A DNA stretch of 64,000 nt from Pseudomonas frederiksbergensis. Its GTDB lineage: Bacteria; Pseudomonadota; Gammaproteobacteria; Pseudomonadales; Pseudomonadaceae. Made by a program: the position numbers and the translations under genes. The notes under the pieces were generated by a model that saw only the letters and a program-made list of their open reading frames with translations, was not told where the DNA came from and did not search any database. Of the stretch, positions 45,230 to 53,258 are shown one piece after another; position 1 is the stretch's first letter, and every line of letters starts with the position of its first letter. The DNA lies in assembly GCF_003732705.1 (NCBI RefSeq), contig NZ_MOBR01000011.1:1-64000 (forward strand). Direction: 5' to 3'.

Positions 45230-46341
45230 TCGAAGTCGATGCCATCATCATTGGCGGCGGCATTGTCGGTGCCTCCGCCGCGCTGTTTCTCAGCAAGGCC
45301 GGCCGTCGCGTGGCGCTGCTGGAGCGGGACTTTTGCGGTTCCCACTCCAGCGGCGTGAACTACGGCGGTGTGCGGCGCCAGGGTCGGCCGTTGTCGCAAC
45401 TGCCGCTGTCGCAACAGGCCCACGAACTCTGGGGCCAACTACCGCAGTTGATCGGCATCGACGGTGAATACCAGCGCAGCGGTCACCTGAAACTGGCCCG
45501 CAGCCTCAACGACCTGCGCGCATTGCAGGACTACGCCGCCAGCAGCCAGGGGTTCGGCCTCGACTTGCAAATTCTTGAACGAGATGAACTTCGCGCGCGG
45601 TTCCCGTGGGTCGGTGATGTGGCGGCCGGCGCGTCGTTCTGCCCCGACGACGGTCACGCCAACCCGCGACTGGTGTCCCCGGCCTTTGCCCAGACGGCCC
45701 GCAGGCATGGCGCACAAATTCATGAGCAATGCGCCGTCACTCAGGTTGAACACGACGGTCAGCGCTTTCACGTCAGCACCGCCAGCGGCCTCGAACTTCG
45801 CGCGCCGTGGCTGCTCAATTGCGCCGGGGCCTGGGCCGGCAAATTGGCCGAACAGTTTGGCGAACCAGTGCCAATGCACGCCGGCCACCCGGCGATGCTG
45901 GTCACCGAGCCGTTGCCCATGGTGATGAACGCCAGCACCGGGGTCGAGGGCGGTGGCATCTATGCCCGACAGGTTGCTCGCGGCAATTGCGTGTTGGGCG
46001 GTGGCCAGGGTTTCGCCCTCGACGACGCCCGCGCCCGGCCGGGCCAGAACGCGGTGATCGAGATCCTGCGCCAAGCGGTCGAGCTCTACCCGTTTCTTGA
46101 AGGCGCCCAGGCGATCCGTACCTGGAGCGGCACCGAAGGTTATTTGCCCGACCGCCAACCGGTGATCGGGCACAGCGGCACCCAACCCGGTCTGTTGCAC
46201 GGGTTTGGCTTTGCCGGCGCCGGTTTCCAGATCGGTCCGGCGGTGGGCCAGGCGCTCACCGAGATCATCTGCAGCGGCGCGCCAAAAACGTCGCTGGATG
46301 CGTTTTCCATCACCCGGTTTCACTCCATCTCCGTTGCTTGA
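45226..46341 (+). CDS. FAD-dependent oxidoreductase, HcnC/DadA-like beta subunit
   Basis: A 371-residue D-amino-acid-oxidase-fold flavoprotein. AIIIGGGIVGASAALFLSKAG binds FAD, and the C-terminal TWSGTEGYLPDRQPVIG and LLHGFGFAGAGFQIGPAVG close the site. It probably oxidises an amine or secondary amine taken up by the adjacent importer and passes electrons to the HcnA/B-like subunits. Homology to HcnC or opine oxidase does not settle the substrate. Confidence 0.91.
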   Translation: MIEVDAIIIGGGIVGASAALFLSKAGRRVALLERDFCGSHSSGVNYGGVRRQGRPLSQLPLSQQAHELWGQLPQLIGIDGEYQRSGHLKLARSLNDLRALQDYAASSQGFGLDLQILERDELRARFPWVGDVAAGASFCPDDGHANPRLVSPAFAQTARRHGAQIHEQCAVTQVEHDGQRFHVSTASGLELRAPWLLNCAGAWAGKLAEQFGEPVPMHAGHPAMLVTEPLPMVMNASTGVEGGGIYARQVARGNCVLGGGQGFALDDARARPGQNAVIEILRQAVELYPFLEGAQAIRTWSGTEGYLPDRQPVIGHSGTQPGLLHGFGFAGAGFQIGPAVGQALTEIICSGAPKTSLDAFSITRFHSISVA

Positions 46342-46359
46342 TAGAGGAAGGTCGCGCCA

Positions 46360-47406
46360 ATGAATAACGTCAAACGCACCGCACTGCTCGGGTTGTCCTG
46401 CATGGGCGCCCTGCTCACGATCAGCCAGGCCCAGGCCGAACCGACGCTTTACCTGGGCATGAATGGCGGGACCATGGAGCGGCTCTACGCCGACAAGGTG
46501 CTGCCGGTGTTCGAGAAAGCCAACAACGTCAAAGTGGTGATTGTGCCGGGGACCTCCGCCGACATCCTGGCCAAGGTCCAGGCCAGCAAGGGCAATCCGC
46601 AACTGCACGTGATGTTCCTCGACGACGGCATCATGTACCGCGCCATCTCCATGGGCTTGTGCGACAAACTCCAGGACAGCCCGACCCTGGCGCAAATTCC
46701 GGCCAAGGGTCGGATCAAGGATGAGGCCGTGGCCGTCAGCCTCGGTGTCACCGGGCTGGCGTACAACACGCGGCTGTTCAAGGAAAAAGGCTGGGCCGCG
46801 CCGACCTCGTGGATGGACCTGGCCGACCCGCGCTTCAAAGACAAAGTGGTGTTCCAGTCGATGGCCTCTTCGACGTTCGGCCTGCATGGTTTCCTGATGT
46901 TCAACCGCATCCAGGGCGGTAGCGAAACCGACGTCGAACCGGGCTTCAAGGCCTGGCCGAATACCGTCGGGCGCAACGTGCTGGAATACATTCCGAGCTC
47001 GGCGAAGATTTCCGAAATGCTGCAAACCGACGAAGCCGCGCTGTTCCCGTTGACCCCGACCCAGGTCACGGCGCTGAAACTCAAAGGCATGCCGGTGGAA
47101 TACGCGCAGCCTAAGGAAGGCGCCGTGGTGCTCAACGTTGCCGAGTGCGCGATCGCCAACAACACCCAACCGGAACTGGCGCAAAAACTCGCAGCGTTCC
47201 TGCTGACACCAGACGCACAAGCCGCTGCGCTTGAAGACGGCGACCAGATCCCGTCCAACCCCAACACCCCGACCACCGACAAAACCCGTGGTCAGGTTGA
47301 GGCGATGAAGAAGTACCTGGAGACCGCGATTGCGGTGGATTGGGACCAGGTGAACGAACAGCGCCCGGCGTGGAATGCGCGGTGGAATCGGAGCATCGAG
47401 CGCTAG
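46360..47406 (+). CDS. Periplasmic substrate-binding protein of the ABC importer
   Basis: A 348-residue PotD/SBP_bac-type protein with a signal peptide (residues 1 to about 28, ending AQA). The mature domain begins EPTLYLGMNGGTMERLYADKVLPVFEKA and contains VTGLAYNTRLFKEKGW and EAALFPLTPTQVTALKLKG. It completes the importer encoded at 40351-43037 and is the last gene of the operon. A REP pair follows. Confidence 0.93.
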   Translation: MNNVKRTALLGLSCMGALLTISQAQAEPTLYLGMNGGTMERLYADKVLPVFEKANNVKVVIVPGTSADILAKVQASKGNPQLHVMFLDDGIMYRAISMGLCDKLQDSPTLAQIPAKGRIKDEAVAVSLGVTGLAYNTRLFKEKGWAAPTSWMDLADPRFKDKVVFQSMASSTFGLHGFLMFNRIQGGSETDVEPGFKAWPNTVGRNVLEYIPSSAKISEMLQTDEAALFPLTPTQVTALKLKGMPVEYAQPKEGAVVLNVAECAIANNTQPELAQKLAAFLLTPDAQAAALEDGDQIPSNPNTPTTDKTRGQVEAMKKYLETAIAVDWDQVNEQRPAWNARWNRSIER

Positions 47407-47434
47407 GCATATTTGACCAACACCACAAACCCCT

Positions 47435-47523
47435 TGTGGGAGCGGGCTTGCTCGCGAAAGCGGTGTGTCAGCCACATCAATATTGACTGATACACCGCTT
47501 TCGCGAGCAAGCCCGCTCCCACA
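47435..47523. repeat. Inverted REP pair downstream of the importer operon
   Basis: TGTGGGAGCGGGCTTGCTCG and an inverse unit with about 40 bases between, 14 bases before the pilin remnant. Confidence 0.87.
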
Positions 47524-47536
47524 GGGTTCGCAGTGA

Positions 47537-47850
47537 TCAGAAACCTACGTCGAGCACCACACTGTCCAGGTAAGTCCCGGCGGGCGGTGTGGCTTGGTCG
47601 GTGTAGATTTTCGCGTTGTAGTTGAAGACCTGACTCCCGGTGCCTAGACCATTGCCCGGATTGGCCTCGGCATCCGAACTGGCCCGCCGCGCACTGCCGA
47701 CACTCCCCCCCACCGCGTCGTGCCGGCGCTTATGAAAATGTCATACGCCAGATAACTCTCCCCGGAAATCATCCGCCGTCCCGCCGACACTCACTGCCTG
47801 CAGACCATCGTTCAAGCCCACAGTGTAGGCACTGCCCCTGCGGGAAATAA
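47537..47850 (-). pseudogene. Remnant of a spore-coat-U-domain (CsuA/B-type) pilin gene
   Basis: The minus strand encodes, in three different frames, consecutive pieces of a spore coat U domain. They are SAYTVGLNDG, then RRMISGESYLAYDIFISAG, then NPGNGLG...VFNYNAKIYTDQATPPAG, and the usual C-terminus TYLDSVVLDVGF followed by a stop. One frame change falls at a run of seven C (47705-47711) and another near 47780-47800. The N-terminal signal peptide and first half are missing. No chaperone/usher genes are nearby, so this is a decayed fragment. Confidence 0.8.
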
Positions 47851-47986
47851 CCTGTACATGCCGCAGATTTCTGTCTCACTAAGCCACGACTATGTCAGCA
47901 CGGGTGGTAGGACAATTCCCCATCTGGTTACACTACGCCGCCGCAGCTCGGTGAGCCGGCCTGAAGAACCCGGGGGTGACAGTATC

Positions 47987-49102
47987 GTGGCCATTCGACC
48001 GCCAATCCGTTCGCGTCTCACACCACGCTGGCCCGTATTGCGCCGCTTGTTCGGCAAGACCGCTGTGCTGGCGGCCAATCATCGGGTCATCCACGACTAC
48101 TTCCGCCACAAGGCACTTGTCCAGGGCTACACCCTCAGCCATAGCCAGCAGCGGGTCATCGACCACATGGCCCAACAGGCGACGACGTTGCTGGGCCAGT
48201 CGGCGAAAATCCTGCCGGGTCTGTACCTGCATGGCGCGGTCGGGCGCGGCAAAAGCTGGCTGCTGGATGGTTTCTTCCAGGCCATGCCCATCGCGCAAAA
48301 ACAACGCCTGCACTTCCATGAGTTTTTCGCCCAACTGCACCAGGGCATGTTCAACCATCGCGAGCAGCACGACGCCCTGGCGGCGACCCTGGATGAGTTG
48401 CTGCGCGATTGTCGGGTGTTGTGTTTCGACGAGTTTCACGTCCACGACATCGGCGATGCGATGCTCATTACCCGGCTGTTCAAGGCCCTGTTCCGCCGGG
48501 GCATCCTGCTGCTGGTCACCTCCAATTACCCGCCGGAAGGCTTGCTGCCCAACCCGCTTTACCATGCGCGGTTCAAACCGGTGATCGACCTGATCAATAC
48601 GCGCATGCACGTCATGGAGGTCGGCGGCCCCCACGACTACCGAAGCCAGGCGCGAACCCACGCCCAGCAGGTGTTTACCCAGGGCCATTACGTCTGGCCT
48701 GCGACCCAGGCCCAGCGCCAGGCACTGAACCTGCCGCAAAGCATTGCCTCCCTGACGTTGCCCGTTGGCAAGCGGCATTTGCCGGCGCGGTACTGCGAAG
48801 AGCGAACTGTCGGTTTTACCTTCAGCGATCTGTGCGACCAACCCACGGCGGTCATGGATTATCTGGAACTGTGCCGCCGGTTCGATCACTGGATCATTGA
48901 CGAACTGCCAAGCCTGGCCAGTTGCTCGATGGCCGCGCAGCAGCGGTTTATCAACCTGATCGATGTTTTGTACGATCAGGACAAGCATCTGGTTTTACTC
49001 GGGCAGCGGTCGTTGCGCGAAAGCCTGGGTGGGGATGCCATTGACCTGGCGCGCACGCGTAGTCGGTTGGGGCAGTTGGTGGAAGTCCGGGAGCCTGTTT
49101 AA
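47987..49102 (+). CDS. AFG1/ZapE-family ATPase
   Basis: A 371-residue AAA-type ATPase. Walker A is GAVGRGKS and Walker B is RVLCFDEFHVHDIGDAM. The sensor region is LLVTSNYPPEGLLPNPLYHARFKPVI, and the C-terminus is LGQRSLRESLGGDAIDLARTRSRL. The E. coli relative ZapE acts at the division ring. The start was placed at GTG 47987 behind a GGGGGTGA site; an open frame continues upstream to 47858 without family similarity. It is not in a division operon, so it may be a second, diverged copy. Confidence 0.88.
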   Translation: MAIRPPIRSRLTPRWPVLRRLFGKTAVLAANHRVIHDYFRHKALVQGYTLSHSQQRVIDHMAQQATTLLGQSAKILPGLYLHGAVGRGKSWLLDGFFQAMPIAQKQRLHFHEFFAQLHQGMFNHREQHDALAATLDELLRDCRVLCFDEFHVHDIGDAMLITRLFKALFRRGILLLVTSNYPPEGLLPNPLYHARFKPVIDLINTRMHVMEVGGPHDYRSQARTHAQQVFTQGHYVWPATQAQRQALNLPQSIASLTLPVGKRHLPARYCEERTVGFTFSDLCDQPTAVMDYLELCRRFDHWIIDELPSLASCSMAAQQRFINLIDVLYDQDKHLVLLGQRSLRESLGGDAIDLARTRSRLGQLVEVREPV

Positions 49103-49132
49103 AAGATAGATTTTGGGGATGGCTGCCGGCCT

Positions 49133-49226
49133 CTTCGCGAGCAAGCCCGCTCCCACAGGGAATTTGTGTTGGCCACAGATTTTGAGTAGTCCAAAAAACC
49201 ACTGTGGGAGCGGGCTTGCTCGCGAA
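49133..49226. repeat. Inverted REP pair, outward orientation
   Basis: CTTCGCGAGCAAGCCCGCTC...and inverse TGTGGGAGCGGGCTTGCTCG, between the ATPase and LRR-kinase genes. Confidence 0.87.
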
Positions 49227-49317
49227 GGCGGCCTGACTGACACCACAAACTCCCGCTATCATGCAGCCCATCTTCAGGCCCCCACGGCCCTCTTCCCGAT
49301 CAATAGCGAACCCGTTC

Positions 49318-50631
49318 ATGAATACCCTTGCACAACTGCGAGCCGGCGAGCTGGCCGGCATCACCCGTCTGGACCTGACCTGTGGCCTCACGGAGTTCCC
49401 CCGGGAAATCTTTGAGCTGGCGGATTCGCTGGAGATTCTCAACCTCAGCGGCAATGCCCTGAGCAGTCTGCCGGACGATCTGCATCGCCTGACCCGTTTG
49501 CGCATCCTGTTCTGCTCGGACAACCAATTCACCGAACTGCCGACCTGCCTGGGCCAATGCGCTGCGCTGAGCATGATCGGCTTCCGGGCCAACCGCATCG
49601 AACGGGTGCCGGGAGCCGCGCTGCCGCCGTTATTGCGCTGGCTGATCCTGACCGATAACTGCATCAGCGAACTGCCGGCTGAGTTGGGCGAGCGTCCGCT
49701 GATGCAAAAACTGATGCTGGCCGGCAATCACTTGCAGCAACTGCCCGAGAGCCTGGTGCGGTGCCATCGACTGGAACTGCTGCGTATCTCGGCCAACCGT
49801 TTTACCGAACTGCCCGAGTGGCTGCTGACCCTGCCGGCCCTGACCTGGCTGGCCTACGCCGGCAATCCGCTGGAAACCGAGGCCGATGCCAGCGCACTCG
49901 ATGCCACGCCGAGCATCCCGTGGACTGCGTTGCGTCTTGAACAAAAACTCGGTGAAGGCGCTTCCGGTGTCATCCATCGCGCCACCTGGGAACGAGAGCC
50001 GCAGCCAGCCACCCCCGTCGCGGTAAAACTCTATAAAGGTGAAATGACCAGTGATGGTTCGCCACTGCATGAAATGAATGCCTGTATCACCGCAGGCCTG
50101 CACCCCAATCTGATCCGCGTCGAAGGGCGAATCGTCGGGCATCCGCAGGACCAGGCCGGGCTGGTGATGCAACTGATCGATCCGAGTTATCGCAACCTGG
50201 CGGGACTGCCGAGCCTGGCGTCTTGCAGTCGTGACGTATACGCCGATGACACCCGTTTCACGGCGAAGATAGCCTTGCGCATGGCCCGTGGCGTTGCTTC
50301 AGCGGCCGAGCACCTGCACCAACAAGGCATCACCCACGGCGACCTCTACGCCCACAACATTTTGTGGAACGAGCACGGGGATTGTTTGCTGGGTGACTTT
50401 GGCGGCGCCTCTTTTCACGCCACCACGGACAGCGTTGAAACCCGCGCGCTGCAACGGATTGAAGTGCGGGCGTTTGGGGTGTTGTTGGGGGAGTTGCTGG
50501 AGCGGATTGATTCGGGGTTGAGCGATGATGATCGGGTGGCACTGGAGGATTTGCAGCAGCGGTGCTGTCAGCCGGATGTGCTAAAGCGACCGGGGTTCAC
50601 TGAGGTTGTGCGGGAACTGAAGAGTCGCTGA
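49318..50631 (+). CDS. Leucine-rich-repeat protein kinase (eukaryotic-like)
   Basis: A 437-residue cytoplasmic protein joining about seven leucine-rich repeats (residues about 15-195; LEILNLSGNALSSLPDDL, LRILFCSDNQFTELP) to a protein kinase domain (about 200-437). The kinase shows the glycine loop GEGASGVIH, ATP lysine in VAVKLYKG, catalytic loop HGDLYAHN and metal motif GDFGGAS, so it appears catalytically complete. No membrane helix is visible. The start could also be ATG 49261. Targets are unknown. Confidence 0.88.
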   Translation: MNTLAQLRAGELAGITRLDLTCGLTEFPREIFELADSLEILNLSGNALSSLPDDLHRLTRLRILFCSDNQFTELPTCLGQCAALSMIGFRANRIERVPGAALPPLLRWLILTDNCISELPAELGERPLMQKLMLAGNHLQQLPESLVRCHRLELLRISANRFTELPEWLLTLPALTWLAYAGNPLETEADASALDATPSIPWTALRLEQKLGEGASGVIHRATWEREPQPATPVAVKLYKGEMTSDGSPLHEMNACITAGLHPNLIRVEGRIVGHPQDQAGLVMQLIDPSYRNLAGLPSLASCSRDVYADDTRFTAKIALRMARGVASAAEHLHQQGITHGDLYAHNILWNEHGDCLLGDFGGASFHATTDSVETRALQRIEVRAFGVLLGELLERIDSGLSDDDRVALEDLQQRCCQPDVLKRPGFTEVVRELKSR

Positions 50632-50646
50632 CCGCGGCGCGGTCAA

Positions 50647-50738
50647 TCGCGAGCAAGCTCGCTCCCACAGGGAATTTATGTTGATCACACATTTTGTGTA
50701 CGACACAAAACCACTGTGGGAGCGAGCTTGCTCGCGAT
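50647..50738. repeat. Inverted REP pair, outward orientation
   Basis: TCGCGAGCAAGCTCGCTCCC and an inverse unit between the convergent LRR-kinase and YebC genes. Confidence 0.86.
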
Positions 50739-50761
50739 AGCGGTATTACTGACGAAACAAA

Positions 50762-51469
50762 CTAACCCGCCAACCCGACAAACATATCCTGCACATCATC
50801 ATGGTTATCGAGGCCTTCCAGGAAGGCTTCAACCTCAGCCATTTGCTCATCGCTCAACCCGCTGACCGGGTTCTTCGGCTGGTAGCCCAACTTGGCCGCC
50901 AACACGGTAAAACCTTGCTCTGGCAGGGCTTTCTGCACGGCGTCGAGGTCGGCAGGCTCGGTCAGGAACAGGGTCGTGCCCTCTTCTTCGCCCGGCTCGA
51001 AATCCTGGGCGCCGGCTTCGATAGCGGCCATTTCCGGGTCGGCGTCAGGGCTGTCCGGGGACGCCTCGATCATGCCGACGTGGTTGAAATCCCAGGCCAC
51101 TGAGCCGGAAGCGCCCAATTGGCCCTTGCGGAATGCCACGCGGATTTCCGCCACGGTGCGGTTGATGTTGTCGGTGACGCATTCAACGATCAACGGCACC
51201 TGATGCGGAGCGAAACCCTCGTAGGTCACGCGATGGTATTGCACGGTTTCGCCCAGCAGGCCTGCGCCTTTCTTGATCGCGCGATCCAGGGTTTCCTTGG
51301 GCATCGAGGCTTTCTTGGCCTGCTCGACCACCAGACGCAAGTGTGCGTTGGTGGCAGTATCGGCACCGTTGCGCGCAGCAATGGTGATTTCCTTCACCAG
51401 TTTGCCGAAGATCTTGCCCTTGGCGTTTGATGCCGCTTCTTTGTGTTTAACCTTCCACTGTGCGCCCAT
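50762..51469 (-). CDS. YebC/PmpR-family DNA-binding regulatory protein
   Basis: A 235-residue three-domain YebC protein. The family N-terminus is [28 protein letters not shown], then [37 protein letters not shown], the acidic central domain, and [29 protein letters not shown]. Family members act as transcription regulators or help ribosomes through polyproline stretches. The N-terminus (GAQWKVKH rather than AGHSKWANIKH) fits the YeeN-like paralogue group. The promoter region is shared with the divergent vgrG. Confidence 0.92.
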   Translation of the reverse strand: MGAQWKVKHKEAASNAKGKIFGKLVKEITIAARNGADTATNAHLRLVVEQAKKASMPKETLDRAIKKGAGLLGETVQYHRVTYEGFAPHQVPLIVECVTDNINRTVAEIRVAFRKGQLGASGSVAWDFNHVGMIEASPDSPDADPEMAAIEAGAQDFEPGEEEGTTLFLTEPADLDAVQKALPEQGFTVLAAKLGYQPKNPVSGLSDEQMAEVEAFLEGLDNHDDVQDMFVGLAG

Positions 51470-51685
51470 TACTCACTCTCTTGATCTGTGGCGCCGAGAC
51501 ATCTATTGGCCGACGCATGGCGGCAAGTTTATACGGCCTAAAGTCGGCAATCGACCAAAAATTCCATCCTGTTTACCGCCAAGACGCATCGGCATCTTCA
51601 ACAGCACTTGTAGGGCAAATCTGAAAAGTCGATTAGCGGTGACTATTCAGGGCCGCGGTTTCGTACCCTCTGCACCCCGTATTTC

Positions 51686-53098
51686 ATGGCAGAAGCGCAC
51701 TCGATGCACAACGACAAGGAAAGTCCATTCACCCTGACCCTCGTCGAGGCTGACTTGAGTTTGCAGGTGCTGCAGTTCAGAGGCCATGAAGGCCTCAACC
51801 AGCTCTTTCGATTCGACATCGAAGTCATCGGCCTGGCCCCGGCCATGAACCTTGATCGGTTGCTGCAACAACCCGCCTTTTTGAGCCTGGGTGCCGACCA
51901 GGGCTTTCACGGCATTCTCCACAGCGTCAGCCGCGAACATCGCGGTCCGTACCGGGTCGGCTATCGACTGGAATTGGTGCCGCATCTGCAACACCTCGAA
52001 CAACAGCCCACCCGCCGGGTGTTTCATCGCCTCAGTGTGCCGGCCATCCTGCGCCAATTATTGGAGGAGCATGCCTTGCCCGGGCACAGCTACCGCTTTG
52101 AGCTGAGTACCGGGCACTATCCGGTCCGGCCCTTTTGCATTCAGTACGAAGAAACTGATCTGGCGTTGCTGCATCGGCTCTGCGAAGAGGAAGGCATCCA
52201 CTATCACTTCGAACATCGCCGCGACGGGCATGTGCTGGTATTGGCCGACGACAGTTTGAGTTTTCCCCAGGAGCCGGTGCTGACGCCTTTCCATGACAAT
52301 CCCCTCGACGAACCTGCCTATGCCGCGATCCGCGAAATGTTCCAGCGCCATGATTCGCCGCTGCTCCACTCGCCAAAACAGGTTCAAGACAGAAGCGCGG
52401 TGGCTGCCAGTTTCGGCGCAGCGAATCATCCGCTGACCGGCAAACCGACGATGAACACCCGCCTCGCGGGCGGGCAGTTGCACCGCGATCAACGCAGCCG
52501 CCGGACGTTGGAGCGGCTGCGCTGCCAGCATCGGCAAGTCCATGGCCAAAGCGATGAGACCGGTTTGCTCAGCGGCCGGATCGTGCAGGTGGAGCAGCAC
52601 CCGATATCGAGTTTCAACGATCAATGGCTGCTGACCGAAATACAGCATCAAGGACAGCAACCCTCGATCCTCGCGGACGAGCCGTTTGAAACGCCCGGCT
52701 ATTGCAACCGGTTCAGCGCGATTCCCTGGTCAACGGTATTCCGACCCGCGTTCAAACAACCCAGGCCGAGCATACCCGGCTATCAACCGGCGCGAGTGCT
52801 GGGCGAATCGGGGCAACCCGTGACGCTGGATGAACAGGGCCGGATTCAGGTCAGCCTGTGGCCGGGATCGGTTGTGCAGGCGACTGACAGTCTCTGGCTA
52901 CCGGTGGCGGTAGGCGCGTCCGGGCTACCCGTGGCCGGAAGCGATGTGTTCATCAGTTTTCTCGACAGCGACCCGGATCGCCCGGTGATTTGCGCCGGCC
53001 CAGGCCTTCAGAATCCACGACCGCCACAGACGCCACCGCCGCGCGGCGATACGCGTCTGCTGTTCGATTGGCTGGTCAACCGCCCGGACATGCCCTGA
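51686..53098 (+). CDS. Short orphan VgrG-like type VI secretion tip protein
   Basis: A 470-residue protein. The gp27-like base (residues about 7-330) shows FTLTLVEADLSLQVLQFRGHEGLNQLFRFDIEVI, HGILHSV, and FCIQYEETDLALLHRLCEEEGIHYHFEH. It is followed by a short gp5-like OB fold (about 370-445, VTLDEQGRIQVSLWPGS, FISFLDSDPDRPVICAG). The usual tryptophan/glycine AQ.WAG segment and the C-terminal beta-helix needle are absent, and the tail is proline-rich. No T6SS, adaptor or effector genes adjoin. Start may instead be ATG 51704. Confidence 0.85.
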   Translation: MAEAHSMHNDKESPFTLTLVEADLSLQVLQFRGHEGLNQLFRFDIEVIGLAPAMNLDRLLQQPAFLSLGADQGFHGILHSVSREHRGPYRVGYRLELVPHLQHLEQQPTRRVFHRLSVPAILRQLLEEHALPGHSYRFELSTGHYPVRPFCIQYEETDLALLHRLCEEEGIHYHFEHRRDGHVLVLADDSLSFPQEPVLTPFHDNPLDEPAYAAIREMFQRHDSPLLHSPKQVQDRSAVAASFGAANHPLTGKPTMNTRLAGGQLHRDQRSRRTLERLRCQHRQVHGQSDETGLLSGRIVQVEQHPISSFNDQWLLTEIQHQGQQPSILADEPFETPGYCNRFSAIPWSTVFRPAFKQPRPSIPGYQPARVLGESGQPVTLDEQGRIQVSLWPGSVVQATDSLWLPVAVGASGLPVAGSDVFISFLDSDPDRPVICAGPGLQNPRPPQTPPPRGDTRLLFDWLVNRPDMP

Positions 53099-53123
53099 CG
53101 CAATGGGGCGAACAAAAAACCAC

Positions 53124-53245
53124 TGTGGCGAGGGGGCTTGCCCCCGTTCGGCAGCGAAGCAGTCGCAATTCCTGCCCATGCGGTGTGCCTGACAGAATGC
53201 CGGGGCCGCTTCGCGACCCAACGCGGGCTAGCCCCCTCGCCACAG
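53124..53245. repeat. Inverted pair of a third repeat class (GTGGCGAGGGGGCTTGCCCC)
   Basis: TGTGGCGAGGGGGCTTGCCC and the inverse TAGCCCCCTCGCCACA enclose about 80 bases between the convergent vgrG and phosphonate oxidoreductase genes. The only copy in the window. Confidence 0.8.
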
Positions 53246-53258
53246 GTTTTGTGTCGGC

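Noticed and set aside
43045..46341. Naming the dehydrogenase as hydrogen cyanide synthase hcnABC
   Set aside because: The architecture matches, but the genes are linked to an ABC importer and an IclR regulator and not to ANR-controlled hcn context. The same fold family includes opine and amino-acid dehydrogenases, so the substrate is left open.
45439..47475. 678-codon minus-strand open frame opposite the HcnC-like and binding-protein genes
   Set aside because: Antisense shadow. Both plus-strand genes there have clear domains and signal or ribosome-binding features, while the shadow is His/Arg/Gly-rich without motifs.
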